Part shown: piece after piece, positions 24,102-31,618 of the stretch
Layout: the number at the start of each line of letters is the position of its first letter
Position numbering within the stretch: the stretch's first letter is position 1
NCBI RefSeq assembly: GCF_003287285.1
Contig: NZ_QMIG01000034.1
Location: 1 to 44,514 of the forward strand
Source: Phytoactinopolyspora halophila
Lineage (GTDB): Bacteria > Actinomycetota > Actinomycetes > Jiangellales > Jiangellaceae
Direction: 5' to 3'
DNA length: 44,514 bases
Notes under the pieces: model-generated
The model's input: the letters and a program-made list of their open reading frames with translations, nothing else
The model's database searches: none
What the model was told of the DNA's origin: nothing
Made by a program: the position numbers and the translations under genes

Positions 24102-25034
24102 ATGTCTCTAGTTAGCGTCGTCCCGCACGCCGTCTGGGGCATTCCCGTTCCATTCGTGAACGGGGTCGTCCACGTCTACGTGGTGCGGGGAGAGCGTGTC
24201 GCGCTCATCGACAGTGGTGTAGCGCGAATCTCCGCGCCTCGCATCGTTGCCGCGCTCGAGAATCTGGGGATCGTGCCGGCGGATATCGACGTCGTCCTCA
24301 ACAGTCATGGACATCCCGATCATATCGGTGGCAACGCCGACCTGCGGGCAGTGGCAGGGTCGTCGTTGGAGGTTCTGGCACATCCGGATGATGCCTGGCT
24401 GATGCGTGATCCGGCCGAACATCTGCGCCATGAGTGCGATCCCGCCTCCACTCTCGCTGAATTGGGCGAGCGAACCGCATTCGCCGAGCGCAGCCGGTTC
24501 CTTCACGAGACGGTCGCCCCGGACACGGGACCCGACCGGTGGGTCTTTGATGGAGACACGGTAGATCTCGGCGGCCTGACGCTCCGCGTTATCCACACGC
24601 CCGGTCACACCGCCGGTTCGGCGTGTATTCACGTCCCCGAGATCGGCGTGCTGTTCAGCGGCGATGCCATTGAACGGTATGGCGGGGATGTTGGATCTCC
24701 ACCGATGTACCGCGACGCCACGTCCTACCGGGCCTCCCTGGACCGCCTGCGCGACCTCGGCCCCCACGTAGTGTGCATGAGTCATCCCTACGTGGGGGCC
24801 GACGGTTCTGGCGAGCCCGTCCTCCGTGGGCAGATGATGGCGCGCGCGCTGGACGAAAGCATCGCGGCCATCGACCGTTTCGACCGGGCTGTCTCCACGG
24901 TTGACACCGGTACGGAACCGGAGCTTTCCCTGCGGTCCGCGACCGCCCAGGTCTGCTCCGAGCTGGGACTGGATCCGGCGAGCAGGGAACAGTTCGCACG
25001 TGTCGCGGTGACGGTGCGTGCCCATCGCGGGTGA
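24102..25034 (+). CDS. Metallo-beta-lactamase-fold hydrolase
   Basis: A 310-residue protein starting at ATG 24102; a TTG twelve bases upstream is possible but less likely. The zinc motif SHGHPDHIGG (HxHxDH) is near residue 75, the third-ligand His is in HTPGHTAGS, the bridging Asp is in LFSGDAIERYGGD, and the last His is in MSHPYVG. There is no signal peptide. A lactonase or glyoxalase-II-like hydrolysis would fit a pathway in which the SDR forms a lactone; hydrolysis of a thioester is an alternative. It is the last gene of the operon and is followed by a strong palindrome. Confidence 0.88.
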   Translation: MSLVSVVPHAVWGIPVPFVNGVVHVYVVRGERVALIDSGVARISAPRIVAALENLGIVPADIDVVLNSHGHPDHIGGNADLRAVAGSSLEVLAHPDDAWLMRDPAEHLRHECDPASTLAELGERTAFAERSRFLHETVAPDTGPDRWVFDGDTVDLGGLTLRVIHTPGHTAGSACIHVPEIGVLFSGDAIERYGGDVGSPPMYRDATSYRASLDRLRDLGPHVVCMSHPYVGADGSGEPVLRGQMMARALDESIAAIDRFDRAVSTVDTGTEPELSLRSATAQVCSELGLDPASREQFARVAVTVRAHRG

Positions 25035-25059
25035 CGGCCGATACGTCGTTGGCGCCGCG

Positions 25060-25089
25060 CCGTTCGCGGCCATCGATGGCCGCGAACGG
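25060..25089. terminator. 30-bp perfect palindrome between convergent genes
   Basis: Bases 25060-25074 are exactly complementary to 25075-25089, so the RNA from either strand folds into the same GC-rich hairpin. It lies 26 bases after the MBL-protein stop and touches the stop of the convergent phosphoesterase. No T-tract follows on either side. It most likely acts as a bidirectional transcription end or RNA-stabilising element. Confidence 0.7.
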
Positions 25090-27333
25090 TCAGGCGTGGA
25101 GCCCGACCACCCCGCGGAGTCGACCGTCCTGGCCACCCACGACGAGTACTTGCTCCGATCCCGAGCCCAGTACCACGGACGTTGATTGGGTGAAGACCGG
25201 CATCACCTGGAGTGCCTGGTTGACCTCCCGGTTCGCGAGGTCGATGCGCACGAGCAGTCCGCTCTGGCCCACCAGCCAGTACACCGAATCCTCATCCGGG
25301 CTGGGTACCGGCGCCGCGCCGAAGTTGCGGGGAAGTGCCTCCGCTTCCCACGTCTGCTCACCCGAGTCCGGGTCAAGCAGGTGTACCGTCCCGTTGAACC
25401 CGTCGACGAGGAGGATCCCGTGCTCGGTGAGCGTGGGAGGGGTGTAGAGGAGCTGCAGCAGGCCGAGCTCGTCGCCCGGTCCGTCCCACCGCCGTTCGCC
25501 GGTCGCGGCGTCTAGAGCGTGTGCGTTGGTGAAGGTCGTGAACATGGGGGCGCCGTCGGGTAGCAGCAGGACGTGGCACGCCCACGGTCCGTAGAGGACC
25601 TGCCCGTACGTGGTGTCCCGGTCGGTTAGCTGGGTCGACCACAGCTGCTCACCGGTGCCGGCGTCGAACGCGTACGCGTAGCCGTTCCCGCTGCCCATGT
25701 AGACGCGTTGCCCGTCGCAGGCCGCTCGCCCAGCGACGATCCCGCCCATGTCGGCGCTCCACAGGATCTGACCGTCGAGGTCGAGACAGAACAGGTCTGT
25801 CCCGGCTGCGACGAAGGCACGGGGGTGGCCGTCGACCTCGGCGATGCTCACGTCACTCGCGATCGGCGCACCCACGCTGGTGGACCACTGTGTCGTTCCC
25901 CTGGACGGGTCCAGCGCGTACAGGTGGTGGTCGGCGGACGGGACCAGGATCTGGGCTCCGTCTGGCGTGAACACCGGCCCCTTGTATACCGGGCCGATCC
26001 GGGTGCGCCACCGGGGGCGCTTTGCCCGTGCGGTGGGTAGGAATCCGGCGACGTATCCTTCGGTCGTCGCCGCGACGACGAGGTCGTCGTGCCTCGCCAG
26101 TGCTCCCTGCACGCGCCCGTTGAGCTGGGTGGTCCAGTTCACCCGCGTTCCGGAGGACGGCAGTTCGAAGGGCACGGTGTCGTCGAAGACCGCGCCGTCG
26201 GCGCCGACGGCGCGCACCTGGATCTTGTGTGGGCCCGGAGGCAGATGCGCCGCATCCACGCGCCCGGTCCAGCGCCGGCCGGAGGTCTGGTCCAGCGACG
26301 TCCACTCGTCGTCGATCCCGCCGTACTGGTACGAGTGGGGCCGGGCGAGCACCTCGTCGGCGGACCCGTCGTTCGGGAGGTCTACCCGAATCTCGACCTC
26401 GGAGTCGTGCACGGTCGCCTTCGTCTTGAGCGGGCCGAGCGCGCCACCCGGTCCCGGCTCGCTCAGGGGCACGGTGCCGAGCAGCTCGTGCCGCGCGTCG
26501 CCCTCTGCCGGAACCGTGACCTCGGTAATCTCCAAAACCGGGCCCTCGCTCCCGGTCGTGCGTTCGGCCCAGTAGTAGTACGGACCGGACTTGAGAGAGT
26601 TGCCCAGTACCTCGGTGGCGCCGTTGTAGGCAGAAATGCGCGTGATGTGGGCGTGCCCAGTGAAGATCCCGCGCACGGGGTACGGCCCGATGACACGCAA
26701 CAGTTCGTCGTCATTGTGCACGTAATTCCAGTCGTTTCCCAGGGGGAAGTGCAGGAAGAGGAGGATCGGTACGTCTTTGGGTGCGTGCTTGAGGTCACGC
26801 TCGAGCCAGTCCAGCAGTTCTCGGTCGAAGTACCAGCCCCACTCTTGCATCACCAGGGGATCGAGCCCGACGACGTGGAAGCCGGCGGCGTTGAAACTGT
26901 AACGAGTGCGGCCGAGGTAGTGGTCGTAGCTCTCGAAGGCGTCCACGAGCCATTGCTGCTCGTGGTTTCCCGGCACCGCTCGCATGCGCGATTTCAGGCC
27001 GGAGGGAATGGCGGAGAGGTAGTGCTCGAATTCTTCGGCGAGGCCGAGGTCGGTCACGTCCCCGCAGTTGAGCACGAAGGCCGGATTCCGGTCCTCGATG
27101 TGGCGCATAATCCGTTCGAGGTCGGCAGTGCGTTCTGGCTCCTCGGCATTGATGTGGACATCGGTGACCATGGCGAATCTGTCGGATTCTCCCCCGGCGA
27201 CGGCGTGCAGCCGCCCGCCGAACGCGAGTCCCAACGCGCCGACGCCAGAACCGACGAGCATCGCGCGTCTGCTCACGGCCTTGCCACCACGTCCGGTCGG
27301 CGCCACGGTCCGAGGCGAGGTCTTCTCCGGCAT
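25090..27333 (-). CDS. Tat-exported metallophosphoesterase fused to a PQQ-like beta-propeller
   Basis: A 747-residue protein; ATG 27333 follows a GGAGAGGAG ribosome site, preferable to ATG 27351. The N-terminus has a twin-arginine signal (SRRAMLVGSGVGALGLAFGG). Residues 45-270 carry calcineurin-like phosphoesterase motifs: VTDVHIN, LNCGDVTD, VPGNHEQQ, LFLHFPLG and FTGHAHI. A beta-sandwich follows, then from about 400 a propeller with repeats such as LYALDPSRGTTQWS, YAFDAGTGEQLWS, HALDAATGERRWDG and HLLDPDSGEQTWEAE. It should act outside the membrane on a phosphate ester, with the propeller for binding. It converges on the catabolic operon and has its own promoter region with a dyad. Confidence 0.9.
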   Translation of the reverse strand: MPEKTSPRTVAPTGRGGKAVSRRAMLVGSGVGALGLAFGGRLHAVAGGESDRFAMVTDVHINAEEPERTADLERIMRHIEDRNPAFVLNCGDVTDLGLAEEFEHYLSAIPSGLKSRMRAVPGNHEQQWLVDAFESYDHYLGRTRYSFNAAGFHVVGLDPLVMQEWGWYFDRELLDWLERDLKHAPKDVPILLFLHFPLGNDWNYVHNDDELLRVIGPYPVRGIFTGHAHITRISAYNGATEVLGNSLKSGPYYYWAERTTGSEGPVLEITEVTVPAEGDARHELLGTVPLSEPGPGGALGPLKTKATVHDSEVEIRVDLPNDGSADEVLARPHSYQYGGIDDEWTSLDQTSGRRWTGRVDAAHLPPGPHKIQVRAVGADGAVFDDTVPFELPSSGTRVNWTTQLNGRVQGALARHDDLVVAATTEGYVAGFLPTARAKRPRWRTRIGPVYKGPVFTPDGAQILVPSADHHLYALDPSRGTTQWSTSVGAPIASDVSIAEVDGHPRAFVAAGTDLFCLDLDGQILWSADMGGIVAGRAACDGQRVYMGSGNGYAYAFDAGTGEQLWSTQLTDRDTTYGQVLYGPWACHVLLLPDGAPMFTTFTNAHALDAATGERRWDGPGDELGLLQLLYTPPTLTEHGILLVDGFNGTVHLLDPDSGEQTWEAEALPRNFGAAPVPSPDEDSVYWLVGQSGLLVRIDLANREVNQALQVMPVFTQSTSVVLGSGSEQVLVVGGQDGRLRGVVGLHA

Positions 27334-27392
27334 GGCTGTACTCCTCTCCACGAAAAAAGGGGCGCAACCGCACCCGCCGTAGGCGGCACCGT

Positions 27393-27421
27393 AGCATACT
27401 TTATTACGTACCGTACGAAAT
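27393..27421 (-). promoter_or_regulatory. Probable promoter and operator of the phosphoesterase gene
   Basis: On the minus strand TATGCT (27398-27393) is a plausible -10, about 60 bases before the ATG; the -35 is poor. In the spacer lies a dyad with perfect arms CGTAC/GTACG around one base (27407-27417), extending to 8 of 9 pairs over 27403-27421. The adjacent GAAATTAAT (27417-27425) also occurs in the operator of the catabolic operon (11872-11880), which hints at shared control. Confidence 0.4.
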
Positions 27422-27594
27422 TAATTATCTGAGAATTATGCCCGCCGGAGTGCGACGCCAGCGTCGGGTTTGCGCCCTGAGTGACGATGCCGGTGGTGAC
27501 GGCGCCGTCTCATCGCGGTCAAGAGGTCGCGGGTCTAAGGTCAGACGGCGGGTCGCCCTTCATCAGCCCGGACGAGGTTTATAAACTACCCGGG

Positions 27595-27888
27595 GTGATC
27601 TTCAAGCGTGTGGGCGACGGTCGGCCGTACCCTGACCACGGCACCACCCTGAGCATGTGGGCGGAGCTTGCGCCACGCCCGGTTCGTCTCGACGAGCTCG
27701 TCACGGTGAAGAGAACTCTCGATCTGGAAACATTGCTGGCCACCGACTCGACATTCTTCGGGGATCTCTTTCCTCACGTCGTCGAATGGAAGGGCGAGTA
27801 CTACCTGGAAGATGGCCTGCATCGGGCGTTACGTGCGGCGTTACAGCAACGCCCCGTCATCCACGCGCGGGTTCTGCTGCTGGATTGA
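27595..27888 (+). CDS. Conserved small actinobacterial protein (VapB-like annotation)
   Basis: The conserved core VIFKRVGDGRPYPDHG starts at GTG 27595 and runs to LFPHVVEWKGEYYLEDGLHR and VIHARVLLLD, 97 residues in all. A longer reading from GTG 27481 exists but its first 38 codons have no family look. TATAAA at 27580-27585 lies nine bases before GTG 27595, suggesting a leaderless transcript beginning at this GTG; I see no good -35. Proteins with this core are common beside LytR_C genes in actinobacteria and are often labelled VapB-type antitoxin, but no toxin gene is adjacent, so I do not treat it as a toxin-antitoxin pair. Function is unknown. Confidence 0.75.
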   Translation: MIFKRVGDGRPYPDHGTTLSMWAELAPRPVRLDELVTVKRTLDLETLLATDSTFFGDLFPHVVEWKGEYYLEDGLHRALRAALQQRPVIHARVLLLD

Positions 27889-28041
27889 GAGACGAGCCGC
27901 CCCGGTGCGCGACACGATGTCGGCTGCGCACAGGGTGACGCTCCTTGGTCGTCCGTACCAGATAGGCTCGCCGCGTGAGGCCATGACCTGCTCAGGTCTC
28001 GACGAGAGCAAGCAAACGCGGCGGGCGGATGCGGAGAAGTG

Positions 28042-28581
28042 ATGGAGCCCGAAGAACCACCGGCGGACTATGAACTGGCACCGCGGCACACGTGGCGGCA
28101 CGTGCGGACCGCGGTCACGCTGGTCGTGCTCGTGGTCTTCGTCGTCGGTGCTGCCTGGTACAGCTGGAACAACGTCATTCCGTCCGAGGACGACGACGTT
28201 GCCACGGAGGCCAGCGTGGCCTGCGTGGAAGTGGTCCCGTCGGAGGCTCCCGCTCCAGACGCGATCGAGCTCAACGTTTACAACTCCACCGACGAACGCG
28301 GCCTCGCTCGCCGGGTGGCGGACGAGATGGGTAGTCGTGGTTTCGTCATCATGAACGTGGCCAACGATCCCCTGGAACGTGCCATCGAAGGCCCGGCGGA
28401 GGTGCGTACGCATCCAGATCAGCACGACGCCGCGGGCGTCGTGGCGGCCGTCGTGCCGGGTGCGGAGGTGCTGTCCGACGAGCAGGCAGACGAGACCGTC
28501 GACCTGGTCCTGGGAGAGGCGTTCGACGGGCTGGCCGATCAGCCCGATCCGGATGCCACGATCGACACGTGCGCGAGCTAG
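28042..28581 (+). CDS. LytR C-terminal domain protein, membrane-anchored
   Basis: A 179-residue protein. ATG 28042 has GGAG at a good distance; GTG 28039 is also possible. A cytoplasmic acidic N-terminus of about 30 residues precedes one membrane span (VTLVVLVVFVVGAAWYSW), then an extracytoplasmic LytR_C domain from about residue 70 (IELNVYNSTDERGLARRVAD through GFVIMNVAND and DQHDAAGVVAAVVPGA). These domains often accompany LCP enzymes that attach glycopolymers to peptidoglycan; two LCP genes lie 9 kb away. Its 3' end overlaps the convergent antiporter by four bases. Exact role unknown. Confidence 0.88.
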   Translation: MEPEEPPADYELAPRHTWRHVRTAVTLVVLVVFVVGAAWYSWNNVIPSEDDDVATEASVACVEVVPSEAPAPDAIELNVYNSTDERGLARRVADEMGSRGFVIMNVANDPLERAIEGPAEVRTHPDQHDAAGVVAAVVPGAEVLSDEQADETVDLVLGEAFDGLADQPDPDATIDTCAS

Positions 28582-30071
28582 CGCCCATGCTCGCCGAACC
28601 ATCCCGCGAGACGACCTCCCCGCCCTACGGCGCGCAGCCGCCGCTCCGTTGCCTCACGCGTGCCCTTCGGTGCGACGATGAGCAACTCGTCGCCACTGCG
28701 TAACGGCGTGAGATCGTCTGGAACCGCGATCTGTTCCCCGCGAACCAGCAGCGGCACGGTGGTCTCCGCGGGCAGCCGCAGCTCGCTGACGGTGACGCCG
28801 TGCAGCCTCGAGTGGGGCGGAATCCGCACCTGGATGAGATCCGCGTCGATGCGTTCGAGCGGTGCGGACTCCAACTCGGCGTCGTGGGTGTCGACACTGG
28901 CGGAGACGCCGAGCCGGTCGGCCAGCCAGGGCAGGATCGGAGCCTGGAGGAGGGTGAAGACCACGGCGACGATGAACACGACGGCGAAGAGCCAGTTGGC
29001 CCCGTCGACTCCCTGTGCGAGCGGGATCGTGGCCAGAACGACGGGGATCGCGCCGCGAAGCCCGGCCCACGAGAGGAATAGCTGTTCGGTGAACCGCAGC
29101 CGGAACGCCACCGTGGAGACCCAGACCGCGATGGGCCGTGCCACGAAGGTGAGAGCCGTACCGGCAACCAGAGCCGCGACGAAGGCCTCTGGCATCCGCG
29201 CTGGTGACGCCAGGAGACCGAGCATGACGAACAGCCCGATCTGCGCCAGCAGGGCCATCCCTTCGACGAACGAGCGCGTGGCCGCGCGATGCTCCAACCG
29301 CGAGTTGCCGAGGACGAGCGCGGCGACGTAGACGGCGGCGAACCCGCTGGCCTGCGCGATGGCGCCGGTTGCGTAGGCCAGGATGGTGATCGTCATGGTC
29401 ATGATCGGGTACAGCCCCGGTGCCGGCAACGCCACCCGGTGCAGGATGATCGATCCGAGCCAGCCGAGCGCGAGGCCGATCGCCGCGCCTGCGACGAGCT
29501 GATAGAGGACCATCAGCCCGGCGAGGGGGACTCCGTAGTCGGCGACCTGGCCGGTGCTGACGAGCACGACGACGACGATCGTCGGGGCGTCGTTGAGCCC
29601 GGACTCGGCTTCCAGGATGGTCGACATTCGCCGGGTGAGCGGAACCCTGCGCAGCGTGGAGAACACCGCGGCGGCGTCGGTGGGGGCGAACACCGCGCCG
29701 AGGAGGAGGGCAAGAACCCAGTCGAGTCCGAAGATGAAATGGCCGGCCGCGGCGATGATGGCCGTACTGATACCGACTCCGACGGTGGCCAGGGACAGCC
29801 CGGCGCCCAGCGATGGTCGAAGATCGCGCCAACGCGTGGTCAAGCCACCCTCGGCGAGGATGACCACAAGCGCGGCGTACGCGAGTGACTGCGCCACGTG
29901 CGGGTCGTTGAACTGCACGCCGAGCCCTGCCTCGCCGAGTGCCACACCGATCAACAGGTAGATGACAAGCGTGGGCAGGCCGAACCGTACGCTGACCCGG
30001 ACGGCGAGTACGGCCGCCACCAGGACGAGGGCACCGGCGAGCAGGAAGACGTTGAGCGATGCTACGTCCAC
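28578..30071 (-). CDS. Potassium/proton antiporter (CPA1, CvrA/NhaP2 type)
   Basis: A 497-residue protein. Residues 1-385 form about 12 membrane spans with CPA signature stretches: PTLVIYLLIGVALGEAGLG, LAEGGLTTRW, GAVFAPTDAAAVFSTL and EAESGLNDAPTIV, where the paired Asp residues of the ion site lie. Residues 410-490 are a cytosolic TrkA-C-like regulatory domain (VSELRLPAETTVPLLVRG, GDELLIVAPKG). The general role is monovalent cation exchange for protons and pH or osmotic balance. It converges on the LytR_C gene with a four-base overlap of coding ends. Confidence 0.93.
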   Translation of the reverse strand: MDVASLNVFLLAGALVLVAAVLAVRVSVRFGLPTLVIYLLIGVALGEAGLGVQFNDPHVAQSLAYAALVVILAEGGLTTRWRDLRPSLGAGLSLATVGVGISTAIIAAAGHFIFGLDWVLALLLGAVFAPTDAAAVFSTLRRVPLTRRMSTILEAESGLNDAPTIVVVVLVSTGQVADYGVPLAGLMVLYQLVAGAAIGLALGWLGSIILHRVALPAPGLYPIMTMTITILAYATGAIAQASGFAAVYVAALVLGNSRLEHRAATRSFVEGMALLAQIGLFVMLGLLASPARMPEAFVAALVAGTALTFVARPIAVWVSTVAFRLRFTEQLFLSWAGLRGAIPVVLATIPLAQGVDGANWLFAVVFIVAVVFTLLQAPILPWLADRLGVSASVDTHDAELESAPLERIDADLIQVRIPPHSRLHGVTVSELRLPAETTVPLLVRGEQIAVPDDLTPLRSGDELLIVAPKGTREATERRLRAVGRGGRLAGWFGEHGR

Positions 30072-30180
30072 CTGCTGCCCCCTTCCCCGCGTAGCCTAGG
30101 GTGCCATGGCTCGACGCCGGAGGGGCGCGGGCGAGCCAAATCGGGGCGGCTCGCCACGACGTGACATGCCCGGACGACGA

Positions 30181-30218
30181 CGGCCCGTCCCTACGTGTAC
30201 CCACATCGGGACGGGCCG
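30181..30218 (-). terminator. Hairpin terminator after tRNA-Ser(CGA)
   Basis: Bases 30181-30191 and 30208-30218 form a perfect 11-bp GC-rich stem around 16 bases. It begins nine bases beyond the CCA end of the minus-strand tRNA-Ser gene. The trailing sequence lacks a T-run, as is common in actinobacteria. Confidence 0.65.
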
Positions 30219-30226
30219 CTTCGCCA

Positions 30227-30316
30227 TGGCGGTAGCGGTGGGATTCGAACCCACGGAGGAGTCGCCCCCTCACACGCTTTCGAGGCGTGCTCCTTAGGCC
30301 ACTCGGACACGCTACC
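30227..30316 (-). tRNA. tRNA-Ser (anticodon CGA)
   Basis: The minus strand folds as a type II tRNA: acceptor GGTAGCG pairs with CGCTACC, discriminator G, encoded CCA. The anticodon loop is CTCGAAA (anticodon CGA), the variable arm is long as expected for serine, and the T-loop is GGTTCGAATCC. Length with CCA is 90 bases. Confidence 0.95.
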
Positions 30317-30359
30317 GCGAATGAGGTTACCGGAGACCTCGCCCTGTGACGAAATCCGG

Positions 30360-30881
30360 TTACTGGCTTTCGTGATCTCGCTGCGCATCGAAGAACTCGT
30401 CCAAGATCGTGGCGCACGAGTCGGCGAGCACGCCACCGATCACCTCGGGGCGATGGTTCAATCGGCGATCCCGGAGCAGGTCCCAGAGGGATCCGGCCGC
30501 GCCCGCCTTCGGATCGGGCGTCCCGTAGACGACGCGTGCGACACGGGCGAGAACGAGTGCGCCGGCGCACATGGCGCACGGTTCGAGCGTGACGACGACG
30601 GTGGCCCCGTCGAGGTGCCACGAATTCTGCGCCGACGCGGCAGCGCGAAGCGCGACGATCTCCGCGTGGGCTGTCGGATCGTGATCGATCTCACGGCAGT
30701 TATGCGCGCGTGCGAGTACGCCGTCGTCGTTGCCGAGCACGACGGCTCCCACGGGAACGTCCCCGGATGCCTGCGCGTGACGTGCTTCGGTGAGCGCGGC
30801 CTGCATCGCAGGTGTGTAGCGGCGCACGAGTGCCGGGCTCAGCGGTGGTGCCGGCGAGCGCGGACGGTCGGACGGGGACAT
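30360..30881 (-). CDS. tadA: tRNA adenosine(34) deaminase TadA
   Basis: A 173-residue zinc deaminase with HAE in [13 protein letters not shown] and PCAMC in [16 protein letters not shown], the zinc site and proton shuttle Glu. VPVGAVV and [10 protein letters not shown] are other TadA-type blocks. It converts A34 to inosine in tRNA-Arg(ACG); that tRNA is encoded in this window at 44291-44366. The first 25 or so residues are Pro/Arg-rich and extra relative to most relatives, so translation may start at the internal Met before [11 protein letters not shown]. It lies between the tRNA-Ser gene and divergent upp. Confidence 0.93.
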   Translation of the reverse strand: MSPSDRPRSPAPPLSPALVRRYTPAMQAALTEARHAQASGDVPVGAVVLGNDDGVLARAHNCREIDHDPTAHAEIVALRAAASAQNSWHLDGATVVVTLEPCAMCAGALVLARVARVVYGTPDPKAGAAGSLWDLLRDRRLNHRPEVIGGVLADSCATILDEFFDAQRDHESQ

Positions 30882-30942
30882 GTGTCGCAGCCTAGCGCTT
30901 GGCCAGTGTGGCGCCGTGCGCGCTCCATGTCATGCTGTGGCC

Positions 30943-31584
30943 ATGCGCCTGCTCGCCGTAGACCATCCCCTCATTGCCCACAAGCTGTCGGCGCTTCGTG
31001 ACAAGCACACGAACTCGCCCACATTCCGGCGGCTGACCGACGAGCTCGTGACGTTGCTGGCATACGAAGCGACCCGTGATGCCCGCGTCGACGAGATCGA
31101 ACTGGAGACGCCGGTGGGTCCGGCCCACGGGGTGAAGCTGTCCTCCCCGAAGCCCATCGTCGTGCCGATCCTGCGCGCCGGTCTCGGCATGCTCGACGGC
31201 ATGACCCGGTTGCTGCCGACCGCGGAGGTGGGGTTTCTGGGAATGATCCGGGACGAGCAGACGCTGCAGGCGACGACGTATGCCGATCGCGTTCCCGACG
31301 ACCTCACCGGCCGCCAGTGTTACGTGCTGGATCCGATGCTGGCGACCGGCGGGACCCTCGCAGCGGCGGTGCGTTACCTGATCGAACGTGGAGCGGACCA
31401 CATCACCGCCGTCTGCCTGCTGGCGGCACCGGAGGGCCTTCGCCGCGTCGAAAACGAGACGGGGCACCTCGACGTCCCCTTTACCGTCGTGACCGCGGCC
31501 GTCGACGAACGGCTCAACGACAAGGGATACATCGTTCCGGGTCTCGGTGATGCCGGGGACCGTCTCTACGGGCTGGCCGACTAG
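30943..31584 (+). CDS. upp: Uracil phosphoribosyltransferase
   Basis: A 213-residue enzyme making UMP from uracil and PRPP. The start at ATG 30943 gives [20 protein letters not shown], the normal family N-terminus. Signatures are [14 protein letters not shown], the PRPP-binding loop [16 protein letters not shown], and [16 protein letters not shown] at the C-terminus for uracil binding. Length matches the family (about 208-215). It is transcribed alone, divergent from tadA with only 62 bases between. Confidence 0.97.
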   Translation: MRLLAVDHPLIAHKLSALRDKHTNSPTFRRLTDELVTLLAYEATRDARVDEIELETPVGPAHGVKLSSPKPIVVPILRAGLGMLDGMTRLLPTAEVGFLGMIRDEQTLQATTYADRVPDDLTGRQCYVLDPMLATGGTLAAAVRYLIERGADHITAVCLLAAPEGLRRVENETGHLDVPFTVVTAAVDERLNDKGYIVPGLGDAGDRLYGLAD

Positions 31585-31608
31585 CGAAGCGATCCCGCGT
31601 CCGCTTCG
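31585..31608. terminator. Short hairpin between convergent upp and pntB
   Basis: CGAAGCG at 31585-31591 pairs with CGCTTCG at 31602-31608 around ten bases, right after the upp stop and ten bases before the pntB stop. A bidirectional terminator is the simple reading; there is no T-tract. Confidence 0.4.
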
Positions 31609-31618
31609 GCAGCGAGTA

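Noticed and set aside
20702-25034. Possibility that the region encodes a toxin-antitoxin or defence island because of the MBL-fold and U32-like genes
   Set aside because: Both genes are in line with metabolic enzymes in a coupled operon, and no nuclease, helicase or sensor domain is present.
28039-28600. VapBC-type toxin partner for the VapB-like gene
   Set aside because: The next gene is a membrane-anchored LytR_C protein, not a PIN-domain toxin.
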